64,000 nt of DNA from Lasioglossum baleicum (taxonomy: Eukaryota > Arthropoda > Insecta > Hymenoptera > Halictidae). The stretch lies in contig NW_027469083.1 in NCBI RefSeq assembly GCF_051020765.1, positions 1,178,001-1,242,000 on the forward strand, given 5' to 3'. Shown here piece by piece: positions 29,363-38,624 of the stretch (the stretch's first letter is position 1; each line of letters starts with the position of its first letter). The notes under the pieces are model-generated. The model had not been told where the DNA came from, did no database searches, and saw nothing but the letters and a program-made list of their open reading frames with translations. A program made the translations under genes and the position numbers.

Positions 29363-32300
29363 TATCGGCCCGCGTAGTAACTGTCGGGGACAAATACCGC
29401 CCTCCTTTGCTAACCGTAGACGCATTTATCGGCAAAATGGCCACGCGCGCCCTAATCGATTCGGGGTCGTCCCTGACATTTATTAGTCGGGACGTCCTCG
29501 GTAAAGTTAAGGGCACTAGTATCGAGCTCATTAAAGCGGGAAAACCGTGCTATTTCCTTCTTGCCACGGGGGCTTTGGATCGTGCCGAAGACGAGGCACA
29601 TTTTCAGTTAAGAATAGGCGAAGAGAGACGCGTGATAGCCGCGAAGGTCCTAGACAATCTCGTGACCCCCCTACTGCTAGGTACGGATTCGATAGCGAAG
29701 TTCGGCATAGTAGCGGAATACCATAACGCTGTTTGGTATTTCGCGTCGCGGCCCGGTGATAGGTTCCGTTTCGAAGACACCCCCCCTAGCGCGGTATGTT
29801 GTGGTCTGCAGATTTTAACGGACAGTGAAAGGAGTCGCTTAGACGCCTTCCTCGAGTCCACGTTGCCGGAATTCGACAAAATGACGGGCATAACGGACTT
29901 GATCAGCCACAAAATCGATGTGGGTGACCATCAACCTATTAAACAGCGATATTATGCCGTCTCTCCGAAAGTACAGGAGGCCATATACCAGGAAGTAGAT
30001 AAACTACTGGCCGACGGCATAATAGAGCCATCGCAGAGTGCCTGGTCAAGTCCGATAGTGATGGTCAAGAAGGCCAATGGTACGTACCGCTTCTGTCTCG
30101 ATTTTCGGAAAGTTAACGAGGTCTCGAGGAAAGACGCGTATCCGCTGCCGCTCATGACACAGATTCTCGACAAATTACGTTCGGCGAAATACATTTCGAC
30201 AATCGACCTCAGTCAGGCGTATTTTCAAATTCCCCTGGAAGAGAAAAGCCGGGAAATAACAGCTTTCACGGTCCCGGGGAAGGGCCTATTCCATTTCCGC
30301 CGCATGCCGTACGGACTGTCAGGCGCGCCCGCAACTTTTCAGAGATTATTAGACCGATTGATAGGGCCGGAAATGGAGCCGCACGCGTTTTCGTATTTAG
30401 ACGATATCATTATCGTCACCAAGACGTTCACGGAACATCTCGTGTGGCTCGATAGAGTGTTGAATAAGATCAAAAAGGCTGGTCTAATAATCAATGCGAA
30501 AAAGTGCGAGTTTTGCCGACAGGAAGTCCGGTACTTGGGCTTCGTGGTGAGCCGAGAGGGGCTAAAGGTGGATGCGGAGAAAATGCAACCCGTATTATCG
30601 TTCCCTCCGCCGAAAACGGTGAAGCAGGTGCGACGTTTCCTTGGAATGGCTTCTTGGTATAGAAGATTCATCCCGGGATTCGCCACACTTGCTGAACCAT
30701 TAAATGGCCTTTTACGGAAAGACCGTGCATGGGAATGGAAGGACGATCAACAAACCGCCTTCGAATCCCTGCGAGACGCGATAGCCTCAGCACCTACCCT
30801 CTCGTGCCCGAATTTCGAAGTCCCCTTCACAGTACAGACGGACGCAAGTACGGTGGGACTAGGCGCCGTATTAACGCAGGAGGTCGATGAAGTCGAAAGA
30901 GTTATCGCATTCGCGAGTAGATCTCTATCGGTACCGGAGAGAAAATATTCCGCCACGGAATTGGAATGCCTCGCGATCGTCTGGGCGGTGGAGAAGTTTC
31001 GACCCTACTTGGAGGGGTACGCGTTCACGGTGGTGACGGACCACAACAGCCTGCGCTGGCTTAGAACGTTGAAGAACCCAACGGGTAGGTTAGCACGGTG
31101 GGCCCTGCAGCTAATGGAATACGATTTTAAAGTGGTATATCGGCAGGGCGCCCTGAATAAAGTGCCGGATGCACTATCGCGAGCATTCGAGGGGGAGGGG
31201 GTCGAAGAAAACGGGACACACGTTGTGGCAACAATACGAGCGAATTGGTACGAGGGGAAGTTCGCGGAAGTAGAGCGGAACCCGAATAAAAATAAGGACT
31301 GGTCCATTCGGGACGGGGAACTATTTTGCCGCCGTACCGATCCCCTCATCGCGGAAACACTGGGGTCAGATGGGGGTGAATGGAAACTGGTGATACCGGA
31401 GGATCGCAGAACCGAGATCCTGCAAGAGGCGCATGACAATCCGCAGGCAGGGCATCTGGGCGTCGAAAAGACGTACCAGCGTATCGCGTCCCGCTATTAC
31501 TGGCCTGGCATGTACAGGACAGTGGTCGAATACGTGAGACGCTGTAATACCTGTCAACTCACGAAAGTGGAGCAAGCACTTCCACCGGGGTTGATGGGTC
31601 GGCGCCGTGTTGACACGCCATGGTCAGTGGTAGCAGCGGACATAATGGGCCCGTTTCCGCCTAGCAGGACCGGCAATGTTTACCTCCTGGTGATCCAGGA
31701 TCTATTCACGAAATGGATTGAGTGTACCCCGCTCCGAAAAGCGACCGGCCAAAAGATTGCCGAGGCACTCGAGGCGTTAATCTTCTCGCGTTGGGGGACT
31801 CCGGACGTCCTATTAACGGATAACGGTACGGAGTTCGCCAACAAAAGTATTCGGGAGCTCGCGGAAGAGTACGGGATCCGACTCACTACGACCCCCCCGT
31901 ACCATCCGCAGGCCAATCCGATAGAGCGCGTTAATCGAATTCTGAAGACAATGATCGTAGCATATATTGGTAGGGACCACCGAGATTGGGACCTTAATTT
32001 ACCGCAGTTCAGATTCGCATATAATACCGCGCACCATTCCGTGCTACAGGCCTCTCCCGCGTTTCTGAATTTCGGGCGAGAGCCACGACCGGCGAAGTGC
32101 GTAAGGGCAAGCGTGGACCCACCTGTCGACCTCGAGGTGACCTCCAACGACACGTGGAAGAAAAGAGTGTCACAGTTGCCGTCGCTAAGGCACTGGATGT
32201 TGGAGAACCTCGAGGACGCGTATAAGAGACAGGCGCACTATTATAATTTGCGGCGTAGGGATAAAGAATTTAATGTCGGGGATAGGGTAATGAAGCGACA

Positions 32301-32496
32301 GCGAGTACTCTCCTCGGCGGCAAATTATGTGGCGGCAAAACTAGTGCCGAAATTTATCGGTCCCGTCACGGTCACGCAGAAGTTATCGCCGGGGGTGTAC
32401 GTCCTAACCGCGGAGGACGGACGCAGCCTCGGCAAAGCCCACATAGAGGATCTCAAGCCATACTTCCCCCCACAGCCACCAACGAACACCAATTGA
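29221..32496 (+). CDS. pol: Pol of element C: protease, RT, RNase H, integrase
   Basis: The 1091-codon frame starts at a TTG only by convention; real entry is by frameshift from gag. Domains in order: retropepsin (LIDSGSS, Asp near residue 80), RT with FRKVN and DLSQAYFQI and the catalytic YLDD near residue 392, RNase H (first Asp near 541, TDAST), integrase with an H-x-H-x-C-x2-C zinc region (from GHLGVEKT, about 745) and D-x59-D-x34-E (Asp near 807 and 867, Glu near 902), then a C-terminal basic domain (FIGPVTV...LKPYF). All catalytic residues are present, no stop or shift seen, so the enzyme looks functional. The order protease-RT-RH-IN defines Ty3/Gypsy. Confidence 0.96.
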   Translation: MPRRTSVTLLRLRGGRCHEETLPKVSTAIGKRQGESIGAAGETPPELISARVVTVGDKYRPPLLTVDAFIGKMATRALIDSGSSLTFISRDVLGKVKGTSIELIKAGKPCYFLLATGALDRAEDEAHFQLRIGEERRVIAAKVLDNLVTPLLLGTDSIAKFGIVAEYHNAVWYFASRPGDRFRFEDTPPSAVCCGLQILTDSERSRLDAFLESTLPEFDKMTGITDLISHKIDVGDHQPIKQRYYAVSPKVQEAIYQEVDKLLADGIIEPSQSAWSSPIVMVKKANGTYRFCLDFRKVNEVSRKDAYPLPLMTQILDKLRSAKYISTIDLSQAYFQIPLEEKSREITAFTVPGKGLFHFRRMPYGLSGAPATFQRLLDRLIGPEMEPHAFSYLDDIIIVTKTFTEHLVWLDRVLNKIKKAGLIINAKKCEFCRQEVRYLGFVVSREGLKVDAEKMQPVLSFPPPKTVKQVRRFLGMASWYRRFIPGFATLAEPLNGLLRKDRAWEWKDDQQTAFESLRDAIASAPTLSCPNFEVPFTVQTDASTVGLGAVLTQEVDEVERVIAFASRSLSVPERKYSATELECLAIVWAVEKFRPYLEGYAFTVVTDHNSLRWLRTLKNPTGRLARWALQLMEYDFKVVYRQGALNKVPDALSRAFEGEGVEENGTHVVATIRANWYEGKFAEVERNPNKNKDWSIRDGELFCRRTDPLIAETLGSDGGEWKLVIPEDRRTEILQEAHDNPQAGHLGVEKTYQRIASRYYWPGMYRTVVEYVRRCNTCQLTKVEQALPPGLMGRRRVDTPWSVVAADIMGPFPPSRTGNVYLLVIQDLFTKWIECTPLRKATGQKIAEALEALIFSRWGTPDVLLTDNGTEFANKSIRELAEEYGIRLTTTPPYHPQANPIERVNRILKTMIVAYIGRDHRDWDLNLPQFRFAYNTAHHSVLQASPAFLNFGREPRPAKCVRASVDPPVDLEVTSNDTWKKRVSQLPSLRHWMLENLEDAYKRQAHYYNLRRRDKEFNVGDRVMKRQRVLSSAANYVAAKLVPKFIGPVTVTQKLSPGVYVLTAEDGRSLGKAHIEDLKPYFPPQPPTNTN

Positions 32497-32561
32497 TATC
32501 GTAGGATCTTCCCGTTTCACAGATTACCGTCCTGTCCACTAGAAAAAAAAAAGGAAACACG

Positions 32562-33005
32562 ATGGAGGACCAGTCATGGGTGGATGCCTGGATGAAGGCA
32601 TTATTGGGGCTCCCGAGTGGGGAAACAATTACCACCCCCGAAGAAGACTCCGCGGAAGAAACGCGGCACCAAATTGAAGATCCTGCCGAGGAACGGAAGG
32701 AAGGGGAAGAGGAGCCACCAAGCGTCCAACAGGAGGACGAAGGGGACGCGGAGCAGACGGACGAAATAATTCGCCTAGGCCTCCTGGCGGCATTGCGGGC
32801 GTTATACCCGTCGGCCACGACCTCGGGGGAGGAGGAGCCCGACCGGGAAGAAGCAGAGGTACCGGGGGGGACGTCGGAAGAACCCCCCCCCATTAGGCTC
32901 ACCGGTCCCAACATCACAACCCCGGGAGGAGCAAATGGCGGTGATACTGGCCTGGGCACAGGCCTTCGGCAGGGGAGGACCCCGCGGACGGGAAAGGTGG
33001 GCTAA
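32562..33005 (+). CDS. acidic ORF3 of element C, 147 aa
   Basis: Lies 65 nt after pol, where env would be in an errantivirus. ATG 32562. The N-terminal 20 residues are hydrophobic/amphipathic (WVDAWMKALLGL). The rest is dominated by Glu, Asp and Pro (EERKEGEEEPP, SGEEEPDREE). No signal peptide, membrane segment or known domain. Its last 71 nt overlap the next ORF, which is in the +1 frame, suggesting coupled translation, frameshifting or reinitiation. Function unknown. Confidence 0.6.
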   Translation: MEDQSWVDAWMKALLGLPSGETITTPEEDSAEETRHQIEDPAEERKEGEEEPPSVQQEDEGDAEQTDEIIRLGLLAALRALYPSATTSGEEEPDREEAEVPGGTSEEPPPIRLTGPNITTPGGANGGDTGLGTGLRQGRTPRTGKVG

Positions 33006-33501
33006 AATATCGAACCCGGACTCAAGCTTTAGACCGATCCCAGCAGCTCAGGTCAAGCCGGGCCCGAGCCCGAGGTTCTTACCAACGGCCGTCGTACCGC
33101 CAGCAGCAGGAGGAAGAAGCCAGAACCGGCAACACGAAAACGTGGAGGCGAGGATGCGGCGCATCCAAGAGCAACAGCGCCGAACGGTTGAGGTACTGGC
33201 CCCGGGAGGACAGGAGGAAGTACCTCGAAGTCCAAACGGAGGCAGGCAAGAGGGAAGGGCGATCCCGGCGGGCGGACCCAGGTGGCGGGGAGCCGCGAAG
33301 AAGAAGCGCGGGTGCGAAGTGGAATTCGGCTGTTGGAGATGCCACAGCATGGAACACACCCATCATGAGTGCCGCAAGCCACAAAGATGGGATTATTGCT
33401 TCCGGTGTGGGCGACCGTTTTACACGGTTAAGACGTGCCCCGAATGCAAGGATACATGGAGAACGGGGGGGCCACGGCATGACCGGGGGCCTAAATGGTA
33501 G
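32935..33501 (+). CDS. zinc-knuckle ORF4 of element C, 188 aa
   Basis: ATG 32935 with a purine at -3. Basic and Gly/Arg/Pro-rich N-terminal two thirds with a Gln/Arg helix (VEARMRRIQEQQRR), then two Cys-rich knuckles: CWRCHSMEHTHHEC (CX2C, His, Cys) and CFRCGRPFYTVKTCPEC. The order and spacing mirror the two motifs at the end of this element's own Gag, so it is probably a nucleic-acid-binding, nucleocapsid-like accessory protein (inference). Together with ORF3 it resembles a split, rebuilt gag-like gene in the env position. Stop 33501. Confidence 0.7.
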   Translation: MAVILAWAQAFGRGGPRGRERWAKISNPDSSFRPIPAAQVKPGPSPRFLPTAVVPPAAGGRSQNRQHENVEARMRRIQEQQRRTVEVLAPGGQEEVPRSPNGGRQEGRAIPAGGPRWRGAAKKKRGCEVEFGCWRCHSMEHTHHECRKPQRWDYCFRCGRPFYTVKTCPECKDTWRTGGPRHDRGPKW

Positions 33502-34098
33502 GCGGTCGCCCACCACCGGACTGAGGGCTGCAACATCGCCGACAGCCGAAGAGGAGAGGAGAAAAAGAAATAAGACTGTGAGAGCTAATCAGAAAGAAGA
33601 CCAAAGATAAAGTATTTATTTTAGTTTCGTGTGTGGGAAACCTTGCCGCGCCAACAGGCACGTAAAAGTTAGATTATTTTTTTTTTGAAGGTCCCACACA
33701 ATTTTTTTTTGCCGCACCTAAGCGTGCTTTAATGTTCCTCTTTGCCGCGCCAAGGCGCATAATAAAAACGGTTAATAATAAGGGAGGAGAGTCGCTTCAT
33801 TCACCCCTACCCCGTCGTCGTCAGGCGTCCGGGCCAAGCGGGGCCCGGCAAAAGCGTAAGTTTCGTTTCAGATGCGAGCCGGCGGTGTGAGCAGGCCTCG
33901 TCAACAGGAAAGAAGTAAGGAGGTTAAGATTGCAGGTACTTGTCTGGGACTGGTGTTGTCGGGTTCGTACATGTCTCTATGTTGGTTTTGGGATACACCA
34001 CGGAACTCTGAGGATGATCGATCGTCACCGAGCCCACGAATGAATTGACCGGTAACTGCCAAGCGGTGTGCCCCGGTCTCCTTTAGGGGGGGAGGAGT
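33502..34098 (+). other. 3' non-coding region and PPT of element C
   Basis: No gene. TGTGTGGGA (33630-33638) and TCCCACACA (33692-33700) can pair over 9 bp, and three TTGCCGC(G/A)CC-type strings occur (33643, 33709, 33752). Homopolymer T runs are present. AGGGGGGGAGGAG before the 3' LTR is a strong polypurine tract. Confidence 0.65.
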
Positions 34099-35742
34099 TG
34101 TGACGTGGCAGCTTTGCCGACGTCTGTCCGAACCCTTTTAACCGAGACCGGGTCACTCGCGAGCCGATACGAATCGAAGCGAGCGTAGCGATCGATCTCC
34201 CTGGAGACAACCGGCCTCCAGCGGCGGAAAATTTATCGCATTTGAATGTCGCGCCGCTGGGCGCGACACGGAGTTTCAGGACCTGCTCCCTTGCAGGGGG
34301 AGCCGACACCTATCCGCAGCTGCTAATTGGCGAAAGCCATTACGGGAAGACGCCCGGCCGACCTATCACGCAACGGCGCGAACGAGGAAGACAACGGGGA
34401 TTGGACCGAGCTCGGATTCACCAACCCGGAGATGCCGACGAGGAAATGACTTCGTAGGGACGCTCATCTGCCCAACCTTGCCGACTCTCACCCGGGAACA
34501 GCCACGAGAGCTCACCTGGAATAGCTCGGGTCCATCCCCTCGCCCTCGCAGCGTTATCGGACGCGGCCCCGAGAAAATGAACAATTGTCGGAGGCCCGGG
34601 TCCGAATTCCCCGAATTCGGCCCTGTAGCGAGGAGCCACGCGATAGGTCCGGCCGTCGTAGCAGCGAGGATAGATGAGGAAGTAGTGGGGGACGCCCCGT
34701 TTCCGCGTTCCGAGCCGACGCGAAGTGTGTCACTAGGACGAAGGACAAAGTGACACGCGCACGTGTTTTGAAACCGCGTTGATCATAGCAAAGTACTGTG
34801 CTACGACCGCCATTGTCGAGCTTGAGCCGTGCCGTTTGGTAAGTACCGGTCATAATACTGCGAATAAAGTTCTGTGATTGCTCGTGTTGGCTCGGGACGT
34901 CTTTTGGAAGGTTCTGTAACCTATTTGCGCGGGCTAAGTGCTTCGGCGCGTCCGGGGTCCGAGACGAGTGTTCTCGCGCCGGCGCCGAAGCAGTGTGTCG
35001 TAGCGATCCCGAGTGGTTTTGCGGGACGTACGAATTTCGATTGCGGCCCTTTAGATTCACGATCCTCGGAAGTTCCACGGTGGGACGACGCGACGCGCCC
35101 GCTTCGATCTCGCTACGTGTTTGCCGTCCTCGCCTAGTCTCTTCGCACTGCGACGCGTATTCTATCGGGGCTCGGCGGAAATCGTGCCTTTCCAGGCTTG
35201 TATCATTCACGCGGAATCCTGTGACCGCCGAGTCCGACGCGAACCGGGAATATTACGCGCGAACGACCGAACACCCGTCGAAATCGATCGAGATCGCGCC
35301 GGCGGCCATCTTGTTCGCCACCGGCTCTCGCCGGTGGCCTGTCAACGTTAATTCCCGAGATAATAAACGATCTTTGTCTGCCGTAAATGTCTCGGTTCAT
35401 TCTTTCCCTGTGAGAAACGTTCCCGTCGCGGGGAATGCCCCGTCTTTCACTCCACGTGTAACCTCGGACCCTTCTACCGCTATCCCAGGTCGCGCAATCC
35501 TCGTGTGTTCGGAAAAGTGATCCCTCGGGTTTGAATCCCGATTGTTTTCGTGCGGCACGAGGGCGTGCCTGGCGCCCGTAGGTCCCATTTCGAGCGCTCG
35601 AGGGAGAACAATTTCGAATACGCGAGTGATTGTTTGTCCCGGGAGGACCACGTTTCGCGCGACCGAGCGTGGCCCGGCCGTCAGGCCATAATTTCCCGAG
35701 TCCGGTCACCGATTCTGTCGAGAACCGGTGAACGGCGTGACA
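34099..35742 (+). repeat. 3' LTR of element C, 1644 bp
   Basis: Same length as the 5' LTR and almost identical; ends GGCGTGACA, followed by the ATAT target duplication and the rest of the B1 5' LTR. Confidence 0.95.
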
Positions 35743-36369
35743 ATATATATTATATTTTACCAGTGCTACGTGAAGTTAATTTCCACATCATTCTACTAAA
35801 TCCAGTGACAGTTTCTTTTCGAAATTCGAATCGTGCCCTCGTTAATCATACAGAACTTGGCTTGGAGGTCAGTTCGTCCGCTCCGCTGAGAAGTAGTGGT
35901 TGACGAGTAGACGTTTGGAAATAATAACTTTCCAAATCAGATAAACGCATTTAATATTAATAATAAATAATTGAGCTCTCGCTTACGTGTTCAACCTCGG
36001 TCACAAAGGGAGAAGCTTACAGCTCCGCCGAGGCAATACGTCAACGAGGTGACACTTAGTCAAAAGACTATCGAAGTTAAAGTGACAGTTTGTGAAAGGA
36101 AACATATCAGTGTCTAAAGTGAAGTGACAGTTTTAATAGTGCCCTCGTTGTCGCACGGTGACCCGGCTCGGAGGCCAGTTCGTCTGCTCTGCTGGGTAGT
36201 GCCGATTAACGAGTGGACATTTTCGAGTCAAGTAAATTACCTCTGGCCAGCGCCTACGGGGAACCCCTGGCCAATTTTTCTTTCACGTTTGGGACTTAGA
36301 CAAAATCCGACAAAAAGGATTTTCAGAGTATTAACTCTTCCGAAACAGTTCCTTCCATACCTATCCCTT

Positions 36370-36809
36370 ATGCGTCGTACACGTCGTGCAGGCCGAAAGT
36401 ATCAACAGAGATCAACCACGCGGATCTCTCGCGTTCCACGCCTGTCAACGTTACACCAGCTGCCCGCTATGAGATCATCGATCTCATAGACATCTCTGAC
36501 GACGTCGACGACGCCAGGAATACCATAAACCTGTCAAGTGACAACAACAACCCGCCTGCCGTTCGTTACGAGGTCATTGACCTCGTCACCATCTCTGATG
36601 ACGATGACAGCAGGAGCACGATAATCTTGCCGCACGTTCGCTGTAGGATCATCAAGGACGAGTACCTACCGTCCAACAGACGCATTGTCGTGCGTACCCC
36701 AGCGAGACAGCTGCCAAACCTTCCTCATCTCGATGAGATCTGTCTGGACGACCCGTTATACCAGACCCATGCTGACCGACGAGCTCAGCTCCTTCAACAG
36801 TACTACTAA
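36370..36809 (+). pseudogene. ORF0 homologue in LTR B (5' copy), frameshifted
   Basis: The N-terminus (MRRTRRAGRKYQ) matches A-type ORF0, but the segment that follows in A is missing and the reading frame changes at about 36408. The downstream part is open in another frame and matches ORF0 to its end (LLQQYY). It carries two SIM-like blocks (IIDLIDISDD and VIDLVTISDDDDS) where A has one. The same break is in the 3' LTR and in B2, so it predates these copies. An alternative is that the downstream part is expressed from another start. Confidence 0.65.
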
Positions 36810-36824
36810 GATACAACAACTAAC

Positions 36825-36876
36825 CGGTGAGAATTCGTATCTTTTGTAACCCCTTTTGTTCCATGTCAACTCACCG
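36825..36876 (+). promoter_or_regulatory. donor hairpin in LTR B
   Basis: CGGTGAG (36825-36831) pairs with CTCACCG (36870-36876); the left arm includes the donor CCG|GTGAGA. Copies occur at 44497-44548 and 51337-51388. The location just after the ORF0 stop matches LTR A. Confidence 0.55.
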
Positions 36877-37078
36877 CGTTCGTTGCGTCAGCGTAGAAGT
36901 ATCGCCATCCGCGTTGACTGCTAGCGGGTGTCGGTCTCAAATGACTATCGGTGTCCTAGCGCATATGACTGCCCGTCTGGCTGTCTTGGCGTAAAAGACC
37001 GTTTCCTCTTCAATTCCACGTGCCGCCTCCTGGGGTCATCTTCTTTGCCTAGGACGTGGGGCGTGACGTAACAAAATT

Positions 37079-37095
37079 TGGCGCAGTCGGTAGGA
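37079..37095 (+). other. PBS of B1, tRNA-Ser type
   Basis: TGGCGCAGTCGGTAGGA, five bases after the LTR, the same as in family A. Confidence 0.85.
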
Positions 37096-37202
37096 CACGA
37101 AAACGGTCGCCGGTAGTCGAACCATTAACAAATTGTTTTTGTACGTCTGACATTTGTTCTCTATATCGTGTGTCGAGTAAGAATTCACACTAATATCGCA
37201 AA

Positions 37203-38624
37203 ATGTCTCGCCCAATCACACGATCCCAAACGGATCCCCGAGCGGATCCTAATCAAGACCTTCCTCCGCCAACCGAGGAAGAGCTACTTCTTTACGCGCA
37301 AGATCTCGCCCGTAAAGAGGAATATTTAAAAGAGCAAACCGAATTCATTGCTAAATTGCGTCTTAAATATGAAGAAGACGCACAGAATCAAAATAACATG
37401 CTCGATGAAATACGCAAAGAGCTCCACAATATTCAAGCCTTGAACCAAAACTTACGTCACCGAGCGCCTACACCAGGCCCCAGTAACGTCTCTAACACGC
37501 GAGAACCTTCATTATCAGAGCCACGCGAAACCCCGCAATATGAGCCAACAGGAAATTTCGCGTTGAAACAAGCCGCAGAACTCGTACCCAAATTCGACGG
37601 AACATCGATTCCCGTCCTAAAATTCATCCGCGCCTGCAAACGCGCGCGTGATTCTATCCCCGAATCCATAGAACGTGCCCTTACTAAACTAATCTGCAAT
37701 AAACTTTCCGATCGTGCGTACGCTGCCATTGAAGGCGAAAACATACGTACGATCTCACAACTTTGCGATAAGCTACGAACAGTACTGGGACCCTACAAAT
37801 TCGTGGACCAGTACCGTGGCGAATTGGCAAGCGTAGCCCAGGGCAACAATGAGCATATTCTTGACTTCATAAATCGAGTCAAAGATTTACGAACCGCCAT
37901 CAGCGATTCTACCGAAGGACATTACGACTACAGAGAAATCGATCGTTTCACAGTCGAGTGCTTCCTTCGCGGTCTACTCCCACAACTTCGCAGCGAAGTT
38001 TTGCATTGCCGTTCTCAGAATTCGGCAGAGATCTTCGAAGCAGCCATCTCTGCATATAAGCAATATGAGCTGTATCAAAACCGTCGTCGCGAATCTAATC
38101 GTGACGATTCCCGCAAGGTAAGCTTCTCAGATAACAGAAGCTCCTATCGCCCACGCTCTTCTGACAATTTCAATTCTCGCGAACGCATCCCTGAACGTCG
38201 CGACAACAGACCGGATGAGCGTCGCGATAACGGGTCCGACCAACGTCGAGACTCGTGGAGAAACTCGAACCGCAACTCTTATCGTTCTCCAACTCCGCAG
38301 TGGCGATCCGAAACCCCTCGCGAACAAAACCCGCAGCGCGAAAACCGGGACCCGAATTCAAATCGCGACAGACGTTCGGGAGAGCCCCGCAAGTTTTGCA
38401 ACTATTGCAAAACTCCCGGGCATGACATTCACGAATGTCGAAAAAGAGCCTATAACAATAACCTGCGCTCGGGAAACGAGTCAGGCCTCCCGACAGGAAC
38501 GAATCAACAGCGGGAGGCCGCCCCAACAAAGCGCAACCAAACATTCACGCAGACCGCCGTTCGAACGAACGAGCTCCCCGAAGACCAGATCGACGATTCG
38601 TCTCTGCAGTTAACCTCGCAGTAG
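37203..38624 (+). CDS. gag: Gag of B1, 473 aa
   Basis: Homologous to A-type Gag from its first residues (MSRPITRSQ), with the same coiled-coil-like region, capsid-like core and CCHC knuckle CNYCKTPGHDIHEC (first Cys near residue 399). The Arg/Asp/Asn-rich segment before the knuckle is longer than in A. The stop overlaps the protease frame, which is again -1. Confidence 0.92.
   Translation: MSRPITRSQTDPRADPNQDLPPPTEEELLLYAQDLARKEEYLKEQTEFIAKLRLKYEEDAQNQNNMLDEIRKELHNIQALNQNLRHRAPTPGPSNVSNTREPSLSEPRETPQYEPTGNFALKQAAELVPKFDGTSIPVLKFIRACKRARDSIPESIERALTKLICNKLSDRAYAAIEGENIRTISQLCDKLRTVLGPYKFVDQYRGELASVAQGNNEHILDFINRVKDLRTAISDSTEGHYDYREIDRFTVECFLRGLLPQLRSEVLHCRSQNSAEIFEAAISAYKQYELYQNRRRESNRDDSRKVSFSDNRSSYRPRSSDNFNSRERIPERRDNRPDERRDNGSDQRRDSWRNSNRNSYRSPTPQWRSETPREQNPQRENRDPNSNRDRRSGEPRKFCNYCKTPGHDIHECRKRAYNNNLRSGNESGLPTGTNQQREAAPTKRNQTFTQTAVRTNELPEDQIDDSSLQLTSQ

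Larger units (their letters stand above)
24917..35742 (+). mobile_element. LTR retrotransposon C (Gypsy-type), complete
   Basis: Paired LTRs of 1644 bp (24917-26560 and 34099-35742) differ at one base that I noticed (T/C near 24999/34181). PBS matches tRNA-Lys. Genes: gag, pol with protease-RT-RNase H-integrase, and two extra overlapping ORFs. TSD ATAT at 24913-24916 and 35743-35746 (in an AT run, so placement is slightly ambiguous). It is the innermost insertion of this nest and appears intact and young. Confidence 0.96.
35747..37073 (+). repeat. 5' LTR of B1, second part
   Basis: Continues the B-type LTR from the ATAT target to ...GACGTAACA before the PBS. It contains a TATA-like AT run (35747-35758), the frameshifted ORF0 homologue and the donor hairpin. 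Confidence 0.93.
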
